From Rhodothermaceae bacterium (GTDB lineage Bacteria > Bacteroidota > Rhodothermia > Rhodothermales > Rubricoccaceae): a stretch of 42,006 bases of DNA. The notes below the pieces were generated by a model. It ran no database searches. It was not told where the DNA came from and saw nothing but the letters and a program-made list of their open reading frames with translations. The position numbers and the translations under genes are program-made. The stretch lies in NCBI GenBank assembly GCA_013003465.1, contig JABDIZ010000363.1, positions 1 through 42,006 of the forward strand, in the 5' to 3' direction. Shown here piece after piece: positions 7,090-15,089 of the stretch; position 1 is the first letter of the stretch, and the number at the start of each line of letters is the position of its first letter.

Positions 7090-7917
7090 TCAGGAGAGGG
7101 AATCGGAAGGCGAGGGCAACTCGGCCTCCGACGGCGCCGGGCGGTCCGGGGCAAAGGCTGCATTGAGCCGCGCTTCGACCTCGCCGATGCTCAGGTTGTA
7201 ATCGAGCTGGCCGTTCTCGGCGATGGAGATGGCGCCCGTCTCCTCGCTCGTCACGATGACGAACGCATCCGTGCGCTCGCTGAGCCCGATGGCCGCGCGG
7301 TGGCGCAACCCGAGGTGCGGGTCCAGCTTGCGGGCCTCCGAGACGGGGAAGATGCAGCGCGCGGCCTCAATCTTCTGCCCCTGGATGATGACGCCGCCAT
7401 CGTGCAGCGGCGAGTTGGGAAAGAAGATGCTCGTGAGGAGGTCGCGCTCCACATCGGCGTGGATGCGCGTGCCGCTCTCGATGTAGTTGCGGAGGCCCGT
7501 GGACCGAGCGAACGCGATCAGCGAGCCGATGCGGTTCTCACTCATCTCAGCGATGGCCGTGGCGACCTCGCCCGTGATCCGGGCGCGCGGCGATGTGGTG
7601 ACGAAGCGCCGCACGAGCGGGTTGTTGCCGAGCATAAAGAGCAGCCGCCGGATCTCGGGTGCGAACAGGATGATGATGGCCAACACGAACACCTCGCTGA
7701 CCGCGCTGAAGAGCGCCGTTAGCGTAGCGAGGCCGAACACTTGGATGAGCACGTTGAGGCCGTAAAGCGCCAGCAAGACGAGCGCGAGCTGGACGGCCAG
7801 CGTCCCCCGAATCAGGCGGTAGACCTGGTAGACGAGGAACGCCACGATGACGACATCCAGCACATCGAGCCAGCCGACGGGAAGGAAGCCGAAGTCTATG
7901 GCAAGCAGCGGCTTCAC
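7090..7917 (-). CDS. cdaA: Membrane-bound diadenylate cyclase (c-di-AMP synthase)
   Basis: Makes c-di-AMP from two ATP, controlling osmolyte and cell-wall homeostasis. Three N-terminal membrane helices (about 15-35, 40-62, 66-86) precede a DAC/DisA_N domain with FAPEIRRLLFMLG, the motif LHDGGVII (171-178), GLRHRAAIGLSE with RHR at 205-207, and VTSEETGAISIAENG. Length 275 matches CdaA. The usual DGA motif reads DGG here, a conservative change. The start is a GTG that overlaps the folP stop (GTGA, 7914-7917), implying translational coupling. No glmM/cdaR gene or c-di-AMP phosphodiesterase is in the window. Confidence 0.93.
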   Translation of the reverse strand: MKPLLAIDFGFLPVGWLDVLDVVIVAFLVYQVYRLIRGTLAVQLALVLLALYGLNVLIQVFGLATLTALFSAVSEVFVLAIIILFAPEIRRLLFMLGNNPLVRRFVTTSPRARITGEVATAIAEMSENRIGSLIAFARSTGLRNYIESGTRIHADVERDLLTSIFFPNSPLHDGGVIIQGQKIEAARCIFPVSEARKLDPHLGLRHRAAIGLSERTDAFVIVTSEETGAISIAENGQLDYNLSIGEVEARLNAAFAPDRPAPSEAELPSPSDSLS

Positions 7918-8855
7918 GCAGGTCCCTCCTGGCGCGTGGCTTCGGCCGCGTCAAGGACTTTCAGCAACTCGGCCGTCGCGCGTACGTCGTGGGTGCGGAC
8001 AAGGGAGGCGCCGCGCAGCACGGCCGTCGCCGTGAGGCCCAGGGTCCCGAACAGCCGGTCCTGGATCGGCGCGGGGGCGGCGGGCGTCCCGAGCACTGCT
8101 CCGACCGTGCTCTTGCGCGAGATGCCGATGAGCACAGGCCGCCCGAGCGCCGCGAAGCGATCCGTGTGGGCAATGAGGCGCAGGTTCTCTTCAACCGACT
8201 TCCCGAAGCCGAAGCCAGGGTCCACTACCACATCGCGGACGCCTGCCTGTTCCGCCGTCTGGATCGACTCTGCTAGGCTCTGCGCCACGTCCTCCACCAC
8301 GTCGGTGTAGGTGTGCTCGTGCGGCATGGCGCCGGGCTGGCCGAGGGCATGCATCACGATAAGTGGAGCGCCGTAGTCCGCCGCCGCACGGGCCGTCCCG
8401 ACCCCGTCGCGCACGCCCGTGATGTCGTTGACGAGGTGGGCGCCTGCTGCGAGCGCCGCCCGCGCAACCTCGCCCTTGTAGGTGTCCACCGAAATCAACA
8501 CGTGGGGAAAACGCCGCGCCAGCGCCACGATCACGGGGACCACACGGCGCTTCTCCTCCTCGGGAGAGACGGGCTCGGCGCCCGCGCCGTAGGTCGTGCC
8601 GCGCGGGCGCGTGGACTCGCCGCCCACATCGAAAAGGGCCGCGCCTTCCTCGGCCATGGCCTCCGCGCGACGCAACGCGGCGTCAACCGTCGTGTACCGG
8701 CCGCCGTCCGAGAACGAGTCGGGGGTGACGTTCAGGATGCCCATGACGTGGGCTCCTGCGCCGGGCCGACAATCCAGCAGGCGCCCTCGGCAGTCGAGTA
8801 CAAAGGGATCGGCCGGAGGCGGTGCAGTCGAGATGAGCGGGAGGGAGGGGGGCAT
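7914..8855 (-). CDS. folP: Dihydropteroate synthase
   Basis: Condenses p-aminobenzoate with hydroxymethyl-dihydropterin diphosphate in folate synthesis. All family motifs appear: MGILNVTPDSFSDGG (38-52), FDVGGESTRPRG, ISVDTYKGEVA, HLVNDITGV, VVDPGFGFGKS, and LIGISRKSTVG. 313 residues including a 37-residue N-terminal lead (LDCRGRLLDCRPGAGAHV), usual for the family. The ATG at 8855 follows a poly-T/C leader with a TAGATTCGG box 20 nt upstream; longer forms would overlap that promoter. First gene of the folP-cdaA-pcm-yqaA unit. Confidence 0.95.
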   Translation of the reverse strand: MPPSLPLISTAPPPADPFVLDCRGRLLDCRPGAGAHVMGILNVTPDSFSDGGRYTTVDAALRRAEAMAEEGAALFDVGGESTRPRGTTYGAGAEPVSPEEEKRRVVPVIVALARRFPHVLISVDTYKGEVARAALAAGAHLVNDITGVRDGVGTARAAADYGAPLIVMHALGQPGAMPHEHTYTDVVEDVAQSLAESIQTAEQAGVRDVVVDPGFGFGKSVEENLRLIAHTDRFAALGRPVLIGISRKSTVGAVLGTPAAPAPIQDRLFGTLGLTATAVLRGASLVRTHDVRATAELLKVLDAAEATRQEGPA

Positions 8856-8875
8856 GGAGGGGAAAAAGGCCGTGT

Positions 8876-8884
8876 CCGAATCTA
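8876..8884 (-). promoter_or_regulatory. Putative -10/-7 box TAGATTCGG
   Basis: On the minus strand TAGATTCGG ends 20 nt before the folP ATG, matching the TAnnTT(C/G)(C/G)G pattern seen at other starts. It would drive the folP-cdaA-pcm-yqaA unit. Confidence 0.5.
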
Positions 8885-9013
8885 CGACCGGGGCTGCTGG
8901 AACAGCGCCGGATCGCCAACCGGCGGAACATCCGAGGGGCCTCTGCCGGTTTACAGACGAAGAAAAGATGAACGTCCCTGGCAGAGTCCCTCCCACACGA
9001 CTCCATTTGCCGA

Positions 9014-9022
9014 TATCTTCGG
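9014..9022 (+). promoter_or_regulatory. Putative rpoD promoter box TATCTTCGG
   Basis: TATCTTCGG fits the recurrent box but lies 81 nt before the rpoD ATG, so it implies an unusually long leader that contains the tandem repeat at 9032-9066. Confidence 0.45.
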
Positions 9023-9031
9023 GACCAACGA

Positions 9032-9066
9032 GTTGAGCCTATCGGGCACCGTTGAGCCTATTGGGC
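9032..9066 (+). repeat. Tandem 16-bp repeat in rpoD leader
   Basis: GTTGAGCCTATCGGGC (9032-9047) and GTTGAGCCTATTGGGC (9051-9066) differ at one base and are separated by ACC (period 19). They lie between the putative promoter box and the rpoD start codon. A stop codon in the rpoD frame at 9053 shows the repeat is not coding for rpoD. Confidence 0.75.
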
Positions 9067-9103
9067 TGCCTCTGCTTCTCCTGCTCACCGCCTCGCCACT
9101 CCG

Positions 9104-9946
9104 ATGTACGTCCCCCGCCAGCAGCGGATGCTGGACCAGTACCTCCAGGAGATTGGGCAGATCGTTCTGCTCAAGCCGGAGGAAGAGGTGGAACTCGCGC
9201 GTCGCATCAAGCAGGGCGACGCCGAGGCGCTCCACGCGCTCGTGCGGGCCAACCTCCGGTTCGTCGTCTCCGTCGCGAAGAAGTACCAGGGGCAGGGTCT
9301 CACGCTCTCCGACCTCATCAACGAGGGTAACTACGGGCTCATCAAGGCGGCGCAGCGCTTCGACGAGACGCGCGGCTTCAAGTTCATCTCCTACGCCGTC
9401 TGGTGGATTCGGCAGGCCATTCTGCAAGCACTCGCCGAGCAGAGCCGCGTAGTGCGCCTGCCGCTCAACCGCATCGGGACGATCTCGAAGATCCGCAAGA
9501 TGAGCGCCAAGCTGACGCAGGACCTCGACCGCCCGCCCAACGTGGACGAACTGGCGGCCGAGCTCGACATCAGCCCTGAAAAAGTCCGCGACGCGCTCAA
9601 GCACACGGGCCGCCACCTCTCGATGGACGCGCCTTTCAACGACGAGGACGACAACTCGCTCCTCGACGTGCTGCCGGACGAGGATGACATCCCGCCCGAC
9701 GAGTTCCTCATGGACGAGTCGCTCAAGATTGATATCGGGCGCGCGCTGGCTACGCTGCATCCGCGCGAGGCCGAGATCACGCGCCTGTACTTCGGCATCG
9801 GGCGCGAGCATCCGCTGACGCTGGAGGAGATCGGACAGCAATTCAGCCTCACGCGCGAGCGGGTGCGCCAGATCAAGGAGAAGGCGCTGCGCAAGCTCCG
9901 CCAGAAGCACCGCCGCGACGAGTTGCAGATGCACATCGGCGCGTAG
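9104..9946 (+). CDS. rpoD: Primary sigma factor RpoD/SigA, short Bacteroidota form
   Basis: 280 residues without a region 1.1, as in Bacteroidota vegetative sigma factors. Region 1.2 is LDQYLQEIGQIVLLKPEEEVELARRI (10-35). Region 2 is ANLRFVVSVAKKYQGQGL, DLINEGNYGLIKAAQRFDETRGFKFISYAVWWIRQAI (core-binding, -10 recognition and melting). Region 3 covers about 135-190 (KVRDALKHTGRHLSMDAPF). Region 4 ends with LTLEEIGQQFSLTRERVRQIKEKALRKLR (helix-turn-helix for the -35/-33). The close match to the Bacteroidota consensus suggests the housekeeping factor, though an extra paralogue elsewhere cannot be excluded. Divergent from folP across 248 bp with structured leader DNA. Confidence 0.93.
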   Translation: MYVPRQQRMLDQYLQEIGQIVLLKPEEEVELARRIKQGDAEALHALVRANLRFVVSVAKKYQGQGLTLSDLINEGNYGLIKAAQRFDETRGFKFISYAVWWIRQAILQALAEQSRVVRLPLNRIGTISKIRKMSAKLTQDLDRPPNVDELAAELDISPEKVRDALKHTGRHLSMDAPFNDEDDNSLLDVLPDEDDIPPDEFLMDESLKIDIGRALATLHPREAEITRLYFGIGREHPLTLEEIGQQFSLTRERVRQIKEKALRKLRQKHRRDELQMHIGA

Positions 9947-9953
9947 CGCGCCG
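9937..9953 (+). terminator. Hairpin spanning the rpoD stop codon
   Basis: CGGCGCG-TAG-CGCGCCG is a perfect 7-bp stem with the stop codon itself as the 3-nt loop. No T-run follows, so it is not a classical intrinsic terminator. It could end transcription, protect the 3' end or slow termination. Confidence 0.4.
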
Positions 9954-10028
9954 GATGGCTAGATCTACGGGCACCTCCGCACCGACGGGCGGTAGACGGC
10001 CGACCTGCTCACCACCCCCCTTGCTGCC

Positions 10029-10115
10029 ATGCAGACCCGCCAACTAGGAACGGACGGCCCCCTCCGATCTCCCCGCTCCCGCGCAGGACGCAAGGCATCT
10101 GAGATCGATGGCTGA
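10029..10115 (+). pseudogene. Aldo/keto reductase 5' remnant
   Basis: ATG at 10029 encodes MQTRQLGTDGP, which matches in pattern the N-terminus shared by many aldo/keto reductases of the AKR11-13 kind (MQTRxLGxxGxxVSALGLG). The similarity stops at 10061 and is followed by low-quality sequence, then a stop at 10113 overlapping the SDR start. It looks like the leftover first codons of a reductase deleted upstream of the SDR gene. Confidence 0.45.
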
Positions 10116-10803
10116 AGCGTCCCTCGCCCTCGTCACCGGCGGCAACCGTGGGATCGGTCTCGGCGTCTGCCGCCAACTCGCCGGACGAGGGTATGCCGTC
10201 CTCCTCACCGGCCGTGACCTCGGCGCGGCCCGCGCAGCGGCGGACAGGATCGAGGGTGCCGTGACGCCCCTCCAACTCGACGTGACCGACGCCGGGAGCG
10301 TCGAGGCGGCACGGGCCGAGGTCGAGGAGCGGTTCGGTCGGCTCGATGTTCTCGTCAACAACGCTGCAGCCGACTACGACACAGATCAAGATGTGCTCTC
10401 GGCCGACCTTGATCGTGTCCGGCGGGCGCTCGAGACCAACACGCTCGGGCCGTGGCGGGTCGCGCAGGCCTTCGTCCCGCTTCTCCGGGCAAACGGGTGC
10501 GGTCGGCTCGTCAATGTGTCCAGCGGTTACGGAGCGCTCTCAGGTGTCGCGACCGGCCCGCCCGGCTACAGCCTCTCGAAAGCGGCCCTCAATGCGCTGG
10601 CCATTATGCTCGCGGCAGCGCTCGCGGACGACGGGGTACTCGTCAACGCTGTTGGGCCGGGGTGGGTGCGGACGGACATGGGCGGGGCAGCCGCCCCGCG
10701 CTCGGTCGAGGAGGGCGCGGCAAGCGTCGTGTGGGCAGCGACGCTCCCGGACAACGGTCCGACGGGAGGGTTCTTCCGCGACGGTCGCCGGATCGCTTGG
10801 TAG
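10108..10803 (+). CDS. Short-chain dehydrogenase/reductase
   Basis: 231-residue classical SDR with the NADP-binding motif TGGNRGIG (10-17), LDVLVNNAA (about 80-88), an active-site Ser in VNVSSGYG, the catalytic YSLSK (Tyr-x-x-x-Lys, about 155-159), and PGWVRTDMGG. Overall shape is closest to carbonyl-reductase-like SDRs (CBR group), which reduce carbonyls using NADPH. The ATG follows an aldo/keto reductase remnant, and no promoter-like box is obvious. Substrate unknown. Confidence 0.88.
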   Translation: MAEASLALVTGGNRGIGLGVCRQLAGRGYAVLLTGRDLGAARAAADRIEGAVTPLQLDVTDAGSVEAARAEVEERFGRLDVLVNNAAADYDTDQDVLSADLDRVRRALETNTLGPWRVAQAFVPLLRANGCGRLVNVSSGYGALSGVATGPPGYSLSKAALNALAIMLAAALADDGVLVNAVGPGWVRTDMGGAAAPRSVEEGAASVVWAATLPDNGPTGGFFRDGRRIAW

Positions 10804-10929
10804 GTCCGTGGGGCGGCGGTCTCTAAAAAATTCAAGGGGTTATAGTCATCCGCCCGGCGTGGGGGGTAGGCGAAGTGGGGCCACCCACCTGGCTACCGAC
10901 TGTTCCCTTTCACTTCATCCCCTCCTCCC

Positions 10930-11871
10930 ATGTCCCGTTTCTGGACTCCCGCCCTCGCCTTGTTCCTGGCGGTCACCCTCGTCGCCTGCGACGCGAACTC
11001 TGTAGACTCTGTCAGTGCCAATGCGGTCGGCACGATGATGCTCGACACGCCCGAGGCGAGTGCCTTCGGCGAGGCCGTGCGTGCCGCCGACAAGGTCGAC
11101 GCCCTCGATGCCGAAGGGCCCTTCACGATCTTCGTGCCTGTCAACAGCGCCTTCGAGGCGATGGACCCTGCGTTGCGCCGTGCCATGATGAGCCCGGAGC
11201 ACCGTGCGGATCTGCGCGCCACGGTTGATGCCCACACCGTTGCGGGCGATATCGAGGTGGCGAGCCTCGCAGCCGGTTCTACCATCACTGCAGTGGACGG
11301 TACTGAGCTGCAGATCGTCACGCGCGGAGATACCCGCTATGTGAACGGCGCTGAGATCGTTGGTGAAGCCCGCGCGGGCAACGGCCGCATCATCTTCGTG
11401 CTGGCCTTCATCATCTCGCCGTTCGACATCCCGACGACCGCTGAGATCCTTGGCTTCAACAACCTGCTCGCCGCCGTCGAAGCGGCCGGGCTGGGCGAGG
11501 CCCTCAGCGGGCGGCCCAAGTTCACCGTCATGGCTCCGACCGACGAGGCGTTCGAGAATCTCGCTGCCGCCCTCGGCCTGACACTCGATGAGGTGCTCGC
11601 GCTCGACATCCTCCCAGACGTGCTGCTCTACCACGTCGTCGGCGCACCGGCCTTTTCGTGGCAACTCCTCGATGGCACTGAAGTGACAACGCTACAGGGC
11701 CAGAGCTGGACCATCGACCGCGAAAGCGACGATCCTTTTCCCCTAGACCGCATGCTCGGTGTTGACACCGATGGTGACGGCGAGAGCGACTCCGAAGTCG
11801 TCGTAGCCGATGTGCTCACGCGCGGCGGCGTGATCCACGCCATCGACACGGTATTGCTCCCATCCCTCTAG
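10930..11871 (+). CDS. Lipoprotein with two fasciclin (FAS1) domains
   Basis: 313 residues beginning with a lipoprotein signal (LFLAVTLVAC, C20). FAS1 domain 1 (about 40-165) has the H1 box FTIFVPVNSAFEAM; FAS1 domain 2 (about 170-310) has FTVMAPTDEAFENL and ends with the H2-like GGVIHAIDTVLLP. An Asp-rich loop, VDTDGDGESDSE (about 277-288), inside domain 2 resembles a calcium-binding thrombospondin type-3 turn. FAS1 lipoproteins are usually surface adhesion or matrix proteins. The start follows a pyrimidine-rich leader. A small hairpin lies downstream. Confidence 0.88.
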   Translation: MSRFWTPALALFLAVTLVACDANSVDSVSANAVGTMMLDTPEASAFGEAVRAADKVDALDAEGPFTIFVPVNSAFEAMDPALRRAMMSPEHRADLRATVDAHTVAGDIEVASLAAGSTITAVDGTELQIVTRGDTRYVNGAEIVGEARAGNGRIIFVLAFIISPFDIPTTAEILGFNNLLAAVEAAGLGEALSGRPKFTVMAPTDEAFENLAAALGLTLDEVLALDILPDVLLYHVVGAPAFSWQLLDGTEVTTLQGQSWTIDRESDDPFPLDRMLGVDTDGDGESDSEVVVADVLTRGGVIHAIDTVLLPSL

Positions 11872-11888
11872 TAAAGCACGACATCTAC

Positions 11889-11912
11889 CTCTTGGAGTTG
11901 CTACCTCCAGAG
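11889..11912 (+). terminator. Possible hairpin after fasciclin gene
   Basis: CTCTTGGAG and CTCCAGAG pair as an 8-bp stem with one bulged T and the loop TTGCTAC, 18 nt after the stop. No T-tract follows, so termination is uncertain. Confidence 0.3.
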
Positions 11913-11992
11913 CCGGATGCAGCGCTGGGCCTTCGGGCTCAGCGCCGCACTGGTTTTGGAGCAGGGGATCCACGTTTCGGGCGCAGCGGTCG

Positions 11993-12018
11993 TTGCTTCA
12001 ATGAAGAGATGCTATTAT
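11993..12018 (+). promoter_or_regulatory. Possible promoter for M13 peptidase
   Basis: TTG (11993) and TATTAT (12013-12018) are separated by 17 nt, in a locally AT-rich patch (tgctattattttagcac) that stands out from the GC-rich surroundings, 36 nt before the chosen ATG. Confidence 0.35.
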
Positions 12019-12054
12019 TTTAGCACTATGCTCCACCCAGCCCATGCTTTGCCC

Positions 12055-14082
12055 ATGCGCCCCTTCCTCCTTCTCCTACTCGCCGCGCTTGCCGTTGCCC
12101 CGATGGCTTGCAGGCAGGCCACCAGTTCACCGCCGCCCGGCCTCGGGCTCGGCATAGACAGCACCGCGATGGACCGCTCGGTCCGCCCGCAGGATGATCT
12201 CTATCGCTACGTCAACGGCGCGTGGCTGGACACGGCCGAGATCCCAGCGGATCGGCCGCGTTATGGCTCCTTCGACCAGCTCCGCGAGAAGTCGGAGCGC
12301 GACGTGCGGGCCATCATCGAGGATGCGATGGCGGGCGAGGTAGATGATCCCGACGCGGAGAAGATCGCGGACCTCTACCGCAGCTACCTCGACAGCACGC
12401 GCACCGATGCGCTCGGCATCGCGCCGCTGGAGGCCGATCTGGAGCGCATCGCGGCCGTGGACTCGGCCGAGGACCTGGCCCGCTACTTCGCACGGAACGC
12501 CTGGGAATTCGGGCCTCGCCCGTTCGTCTGGTACGTCACCACCGACGACCGCAATTCGGACCAGTACGCGCTGCACTTCACACAGTCGGGTCTCGGGCTG
12601 CCCAACCGGAGCTACTACTTCGACGACCAGTTTGCCGAAGCCCGTGCGGCGTATCAGGTTTACCTCGGAGACCTGTACGACCTTGCCGAGTGGCCGGATG
12701 GCGCGCCCGTGGCGCGGACCGTGTTCGATCTGGAGCGGCAACTCGCCGAGCACCACTGGACGCCGGTCCAGAACCGTGACCCCGAGGCAACCTACAACAA
12801 ATTCGCGCTGGCTGATTTCTCTGCAGCTCATCCCAACCTGCACCTTGACATCCTCCTGCCCGAGGCCCGCATCAGCGGTGTGGACTCGGTGATTGTGAGT
12901 CAGCCTTCCTACTTCGAGGCGCTCAACGACCTGATGGCGGAGATTCCGCTGGTGGACTGGACGGCGTGGGCGCAGGCGCGTACGCTGAACAGTGCCGCTG
13001 GCTTGCTTTCCCAGGAGTTCATAGCCGCCAGCTTCGATTTCAACGGGCGGACGCTCAACGGACAGGAAGAGGATCGGCCCCGCTGGAAGAAAGCCGTGCA
13101 GGCCATCAACGGCACACTCGGCGAGTCGGTGGGGCGGATCTACGTGGCGCGGCACTTCACGCCCGAGGCCAAGGCGCGCATGGACGGCATGATCCGCAAC
13201 CTCCAGGAAGCCATGCGCCAGTCGATCACCGAACTGGAGTGGATGAGCGAGGAGACCAAGGAGCAGGCGCTCAACAAGCTCAGCACGTACGTGTTCAAGA
13301 TCGGGTATCCCGACGAGTGGGAGGACTATTCCGACCTGGAAATCCGCCCGGACGATCTCTTCGGTAACGTCCAGCGGGCGAGCCTGTGGGGCTACAACGA
13401 CATGATCGGCGACCTCGGGCAGCCTGTGGACCGGGGCGAATGGGGCATGACGCCGCAGACGGTCAACGCCTACTACAACCCAGCCTTCAATGAGATCGTC
13501 TTTCCGGCCGCCATCCTCCAGCCCCCGTTCTTCAATGTTGAGGCCGACGATGCCGTCAACTATGGCGCCATTGGGGGCGTCATCGGCCACGAGTTCAGCC
13601 ACGGCTTCGACGACAGCGGCAGCCAGTACGATGCCGAGGGCAACCTCCGCAGCTGGTGGACCGACACCGATCTGGAAGAGTTCGAACGCCTCACGGGTAT
13701 GCTCGTGGAGCAGTACAACGGCTATGCGCCGTTTGAGGACGCCCGTGTCAACGGCGAGCTGACCCTCGGCGAAAACATCGGCGACCTCTCGGGGCTGACG
13801 ATGGCACACCGGGCCTACCGCCTCTCGCTCGGCGAGGAGGAGGCCCCGGTCATCGAGGGCTTCACCGGCGACCAGCGCTTCTTCATGGGCTGGGCGCAGG
13901 TCTGGCGCATCAAGCACCGCGACGCCTTCCTCCGCCAGTTGCTACAGGTGGATCCACATGCGCCCGGGCAGTACCGCGCCGTCGGGCCCCTGCCACACAT
14001 TCCGGCGTTCTACGCCGCGTTCAACTTGGAGCCGGGCGACGGCATGTATGTGGCCCCGGAGGAGCGGATCAAGCTCTGGTAA
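12055..14082 (+). CDS. pepO: M13 family metallopeptidase (PepO/neprilysin-like) lipoprotein
   Basis: Zinc endopeptidase. The ATG at 12055 gives a lipoprotein signal peptide (LLLLAALAVAPMAC, C19); more upstream in-frame ATGs would bury the signal. The N-terminal M13_N domain (about 40-430) includes PQDDLYRYVNGAWLD, and the C-terminal catalytic domain (about 470-675) holds VIGHEFSHGFDD with HEFSH at 512-516 and the third ligand in GENIGD (E573, D577). NAYYNPAFNEIVFPAAILQPPFF is the conserved approach segment. Length 675 is normal. Exported, it probably degrades peptides at the envelope. Followed by a strong hairpin. Confidence 0.92.
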   Translation: MRPFLLLLLAALAVAPMACRQATSSPPPGLGLGIDSTAMDRSVRPQDDLYRYVNGAWLDTAEIPADRPRYGSFDQLREKSERDVRAIIEDAMAGEVDDPDAEKIADLYRSYLDSTRTDALGIAPLEADLERIAAVDSAEDLARYFARNAWEFGPRPFVWYVTTDDRNSDQYALHFTQSGLGLPNRSYYFDDQFAEARAAYQVYLGDLYDLAEWPDGAPVARTVFDLERQLAEHHWTPVQNRDPEATYNKFALADFSAAHPNLHLDILLPEARISGVDSVIVSQPSYFEALNDLMAEIPLVDWTAWAQARTLNSAAGLLSQEFIAASFDFNGRTLNGQEEDRPRWKKAVQAINGTLGESVGRIYVARHFTPEAKARMDGMIRNLQEAMRQSITELEWMSEETKEQALNKLSTYVFKIGYPDEWEDYSDLEIRPDDLFGNVQRASLWGYNDMIGDLGQPVDRGEWGMTPQTVNAYYNPAFNEIVFPAAILQPPFFNVEADDAVNYGAIGGVIGHEFSHGFDDSGSQYDAEGNLRSWWTDTDLEEFERLTGMLVEQYNGYAPFEDARVNGELTLGENIGDLSGLTMAHRAYRLSLGEEEAPVIEGFTGDQRFFMGWAQVWRIKHRDAFLRQLLQVDPHAPGQYRAVGPLPHIPAFYAAFNLEPGDGMYVAPEERIKLW

Positions 14083-14090
14083 GCAAGAAG

Positions 14091-14154
14091 CGGGGAGTCG
14101 AGGACGCCTACCGCTTCGCGCCTCTTCGATTCTCCGGCTCCCCGTCTCTTTCTA
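14091..14154. terminator. Bidirectional-looking terminator between M13 and AKR genes
   Basis: CGGGGAG (14091-14097) pairs with CTCCCCG (14138-14144) with extra imperfect pairing inside (GAGG/CCTC), followed by the pyrimidine tail TCTCTTTCTATCC. It fills the 69-bp gap between the two convergent genes. Confidence 0.55.
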
Positions 14155-14970
14155 TCCTTCCCACGCTGGGGCGAAGTCCGGGTTGATGAGGCGGCGGTTC
14201 TCGGCGAGGGCATCCATCCGGTCCATCTCGTCCTCGCTGAGTGCAAAGTCGAAGAGATTGAGGTTGGCCGTGATGTGATCAGGCGTGGCTGAGCGCGGGA
14301 TGGCAGCGACGCGATCCTGCTGGAGCAGCCAGCGGAGCGTGACCTGAACCGGACTTTTGCCGTGCGTCTCGGCGATGGCCCGGATGGTGTAGTTCTCGGC
14401 TACGGTACCGCGCACAATCGGGCTGTAGGCTGTCAGCATCATGCCGTGCTTGCGGACGAGCTCGAGGAGCGTCTGTTGGTTGAGAAAGGGGTGGTACTCG
14501 ACCTGGTTGCAGGTGAGGTCGGGAACATGGTCCAGCGCTTGCGCGAGGAGCGAGGGCGTGAAGTTGCTCACGCCGATGAGCCGCGTCTTGCCTTGCGTGC
14601 GGACTTCCTGAAACGCGTCCAGCGTCTCGCGGAGGTCGATGGCCTCGTTGGGCCAATGGATGAGCAGCAGATCCACGTACTCGGTGCCCAGTCTACGGAG
14701 GCTCTCGTCGGTGGCGCGGAGCACATCGGCGTGGTGGAGGTCGTCGCGCCAGAGCTTGGTGGTGAGGAAGAGAGCTTCGCGCTCTACACCAGACTGGCGG
14801 ATGGCCTGGCCCACTTCGGCCTCGTTCTCGTACATCTGCGCCGTGTCGAGGTGCCGGTAGCCTGCGCCGAGCGCGGTGTTGATGGCGGTGCGTGCCTCGT
14901 CGCCGCGCAGCCGCCAGGTGCCAAAGCCGAGCGCCGGGACGGGAATGCCCTGGAGATCGATCGTGATCAT
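14152..14970 (-). CDS. Aldo/keto reductase, DkgB-like
   Basis: 272 residues with the AKR tetrad D42, Y47, K72 and H105 in LDTAQMY, LFLTTKLW and LLLIHWPN, and the signatures GVSNFTPSLLAQAL and IPRSATPDHITANL. The pattern through the protein, including the tail RLINPDFAPAWEG, is closest to 2,5-diketo-D-gluconate reductase B of enterobacteria, an NADPH-dependent reductase of small keto and aldehyde substrates. The ATG at 14970 is chosen because homology starts there, with a pyrimidine-rich leader. Divergent from the membrane-protein gene at 15090. Confidence 0.9.
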   Translation of the reverse strand: MITIDLQGIPVPALGFGTWRLRGDEARTAINTALGAGYRHLDTAQMYENEAEVGQAIRQSGVEREALFLTTKLWRDDLHHADVLRATDESLRRLGTEYVDLLLIHWPNEAIDLRETLDAFQEVRTQGKTRLIGVSNFTPSLLAQALDHVPDLTCNQVEYHPFLNQQTLLELVRKHGMMLTAYSPIVRGTVAENYTIRAIAETHGKSPVQVTLRWLLQQDRVAAIPRSATPDHITANLNLFDFALSEDEMDRMDALAENRRLINPDFAPAWEG

Positions 14971-15020
14971 TGGAAGGGAGAGGGATGAAAAGAGAGGGAA
15001 GCATCCAACGCGAGGCTGGG

Positions 15021-15050
15021 CGCGCAGTTCAGGCGCGTAACTGGCCGCGC
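15021..15050. promoter_or_regulatory. Inverted repeat in divergent region
   Basis: CGCGCAGTT...AACTGgcCGCGC is an imperfect palindrome with arms CAGTT (15025-15029) and AACTG (15039-15043), lying between the divergent starts at 14970 and 15090 and just upstream of the TAGCTTCGG box. Position suits an operator acting on either gene. Confidence 0.3.
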
Positions 15051-15059
15051 ACCGCCGCG

Positions 15060-15068
15060 TAGCTTCGG
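15060..15068 (+). promoter_or_regulatory. Putative -10/-7 box TAGCTTCGG
   Basis: TAGCTTCGG ends 21 nt before the ATG at 15090, matching the recurring box. Confidence 0.5.
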
Positions 15069-15089
15069 AGACCAGACACCGCCGCATCT

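Noticed and set aside
11917..12054. N-terminal extension of the M13 peptidase
   Set aside because: It would place 46 non-signal residues before a perfect lipoprotein signal and would run through the likely promoter.
12127..13917. Long minus-strand frame opposite the M13 peptidase
   Set aside because: Shadow of third-position GC; no domain, no start context.
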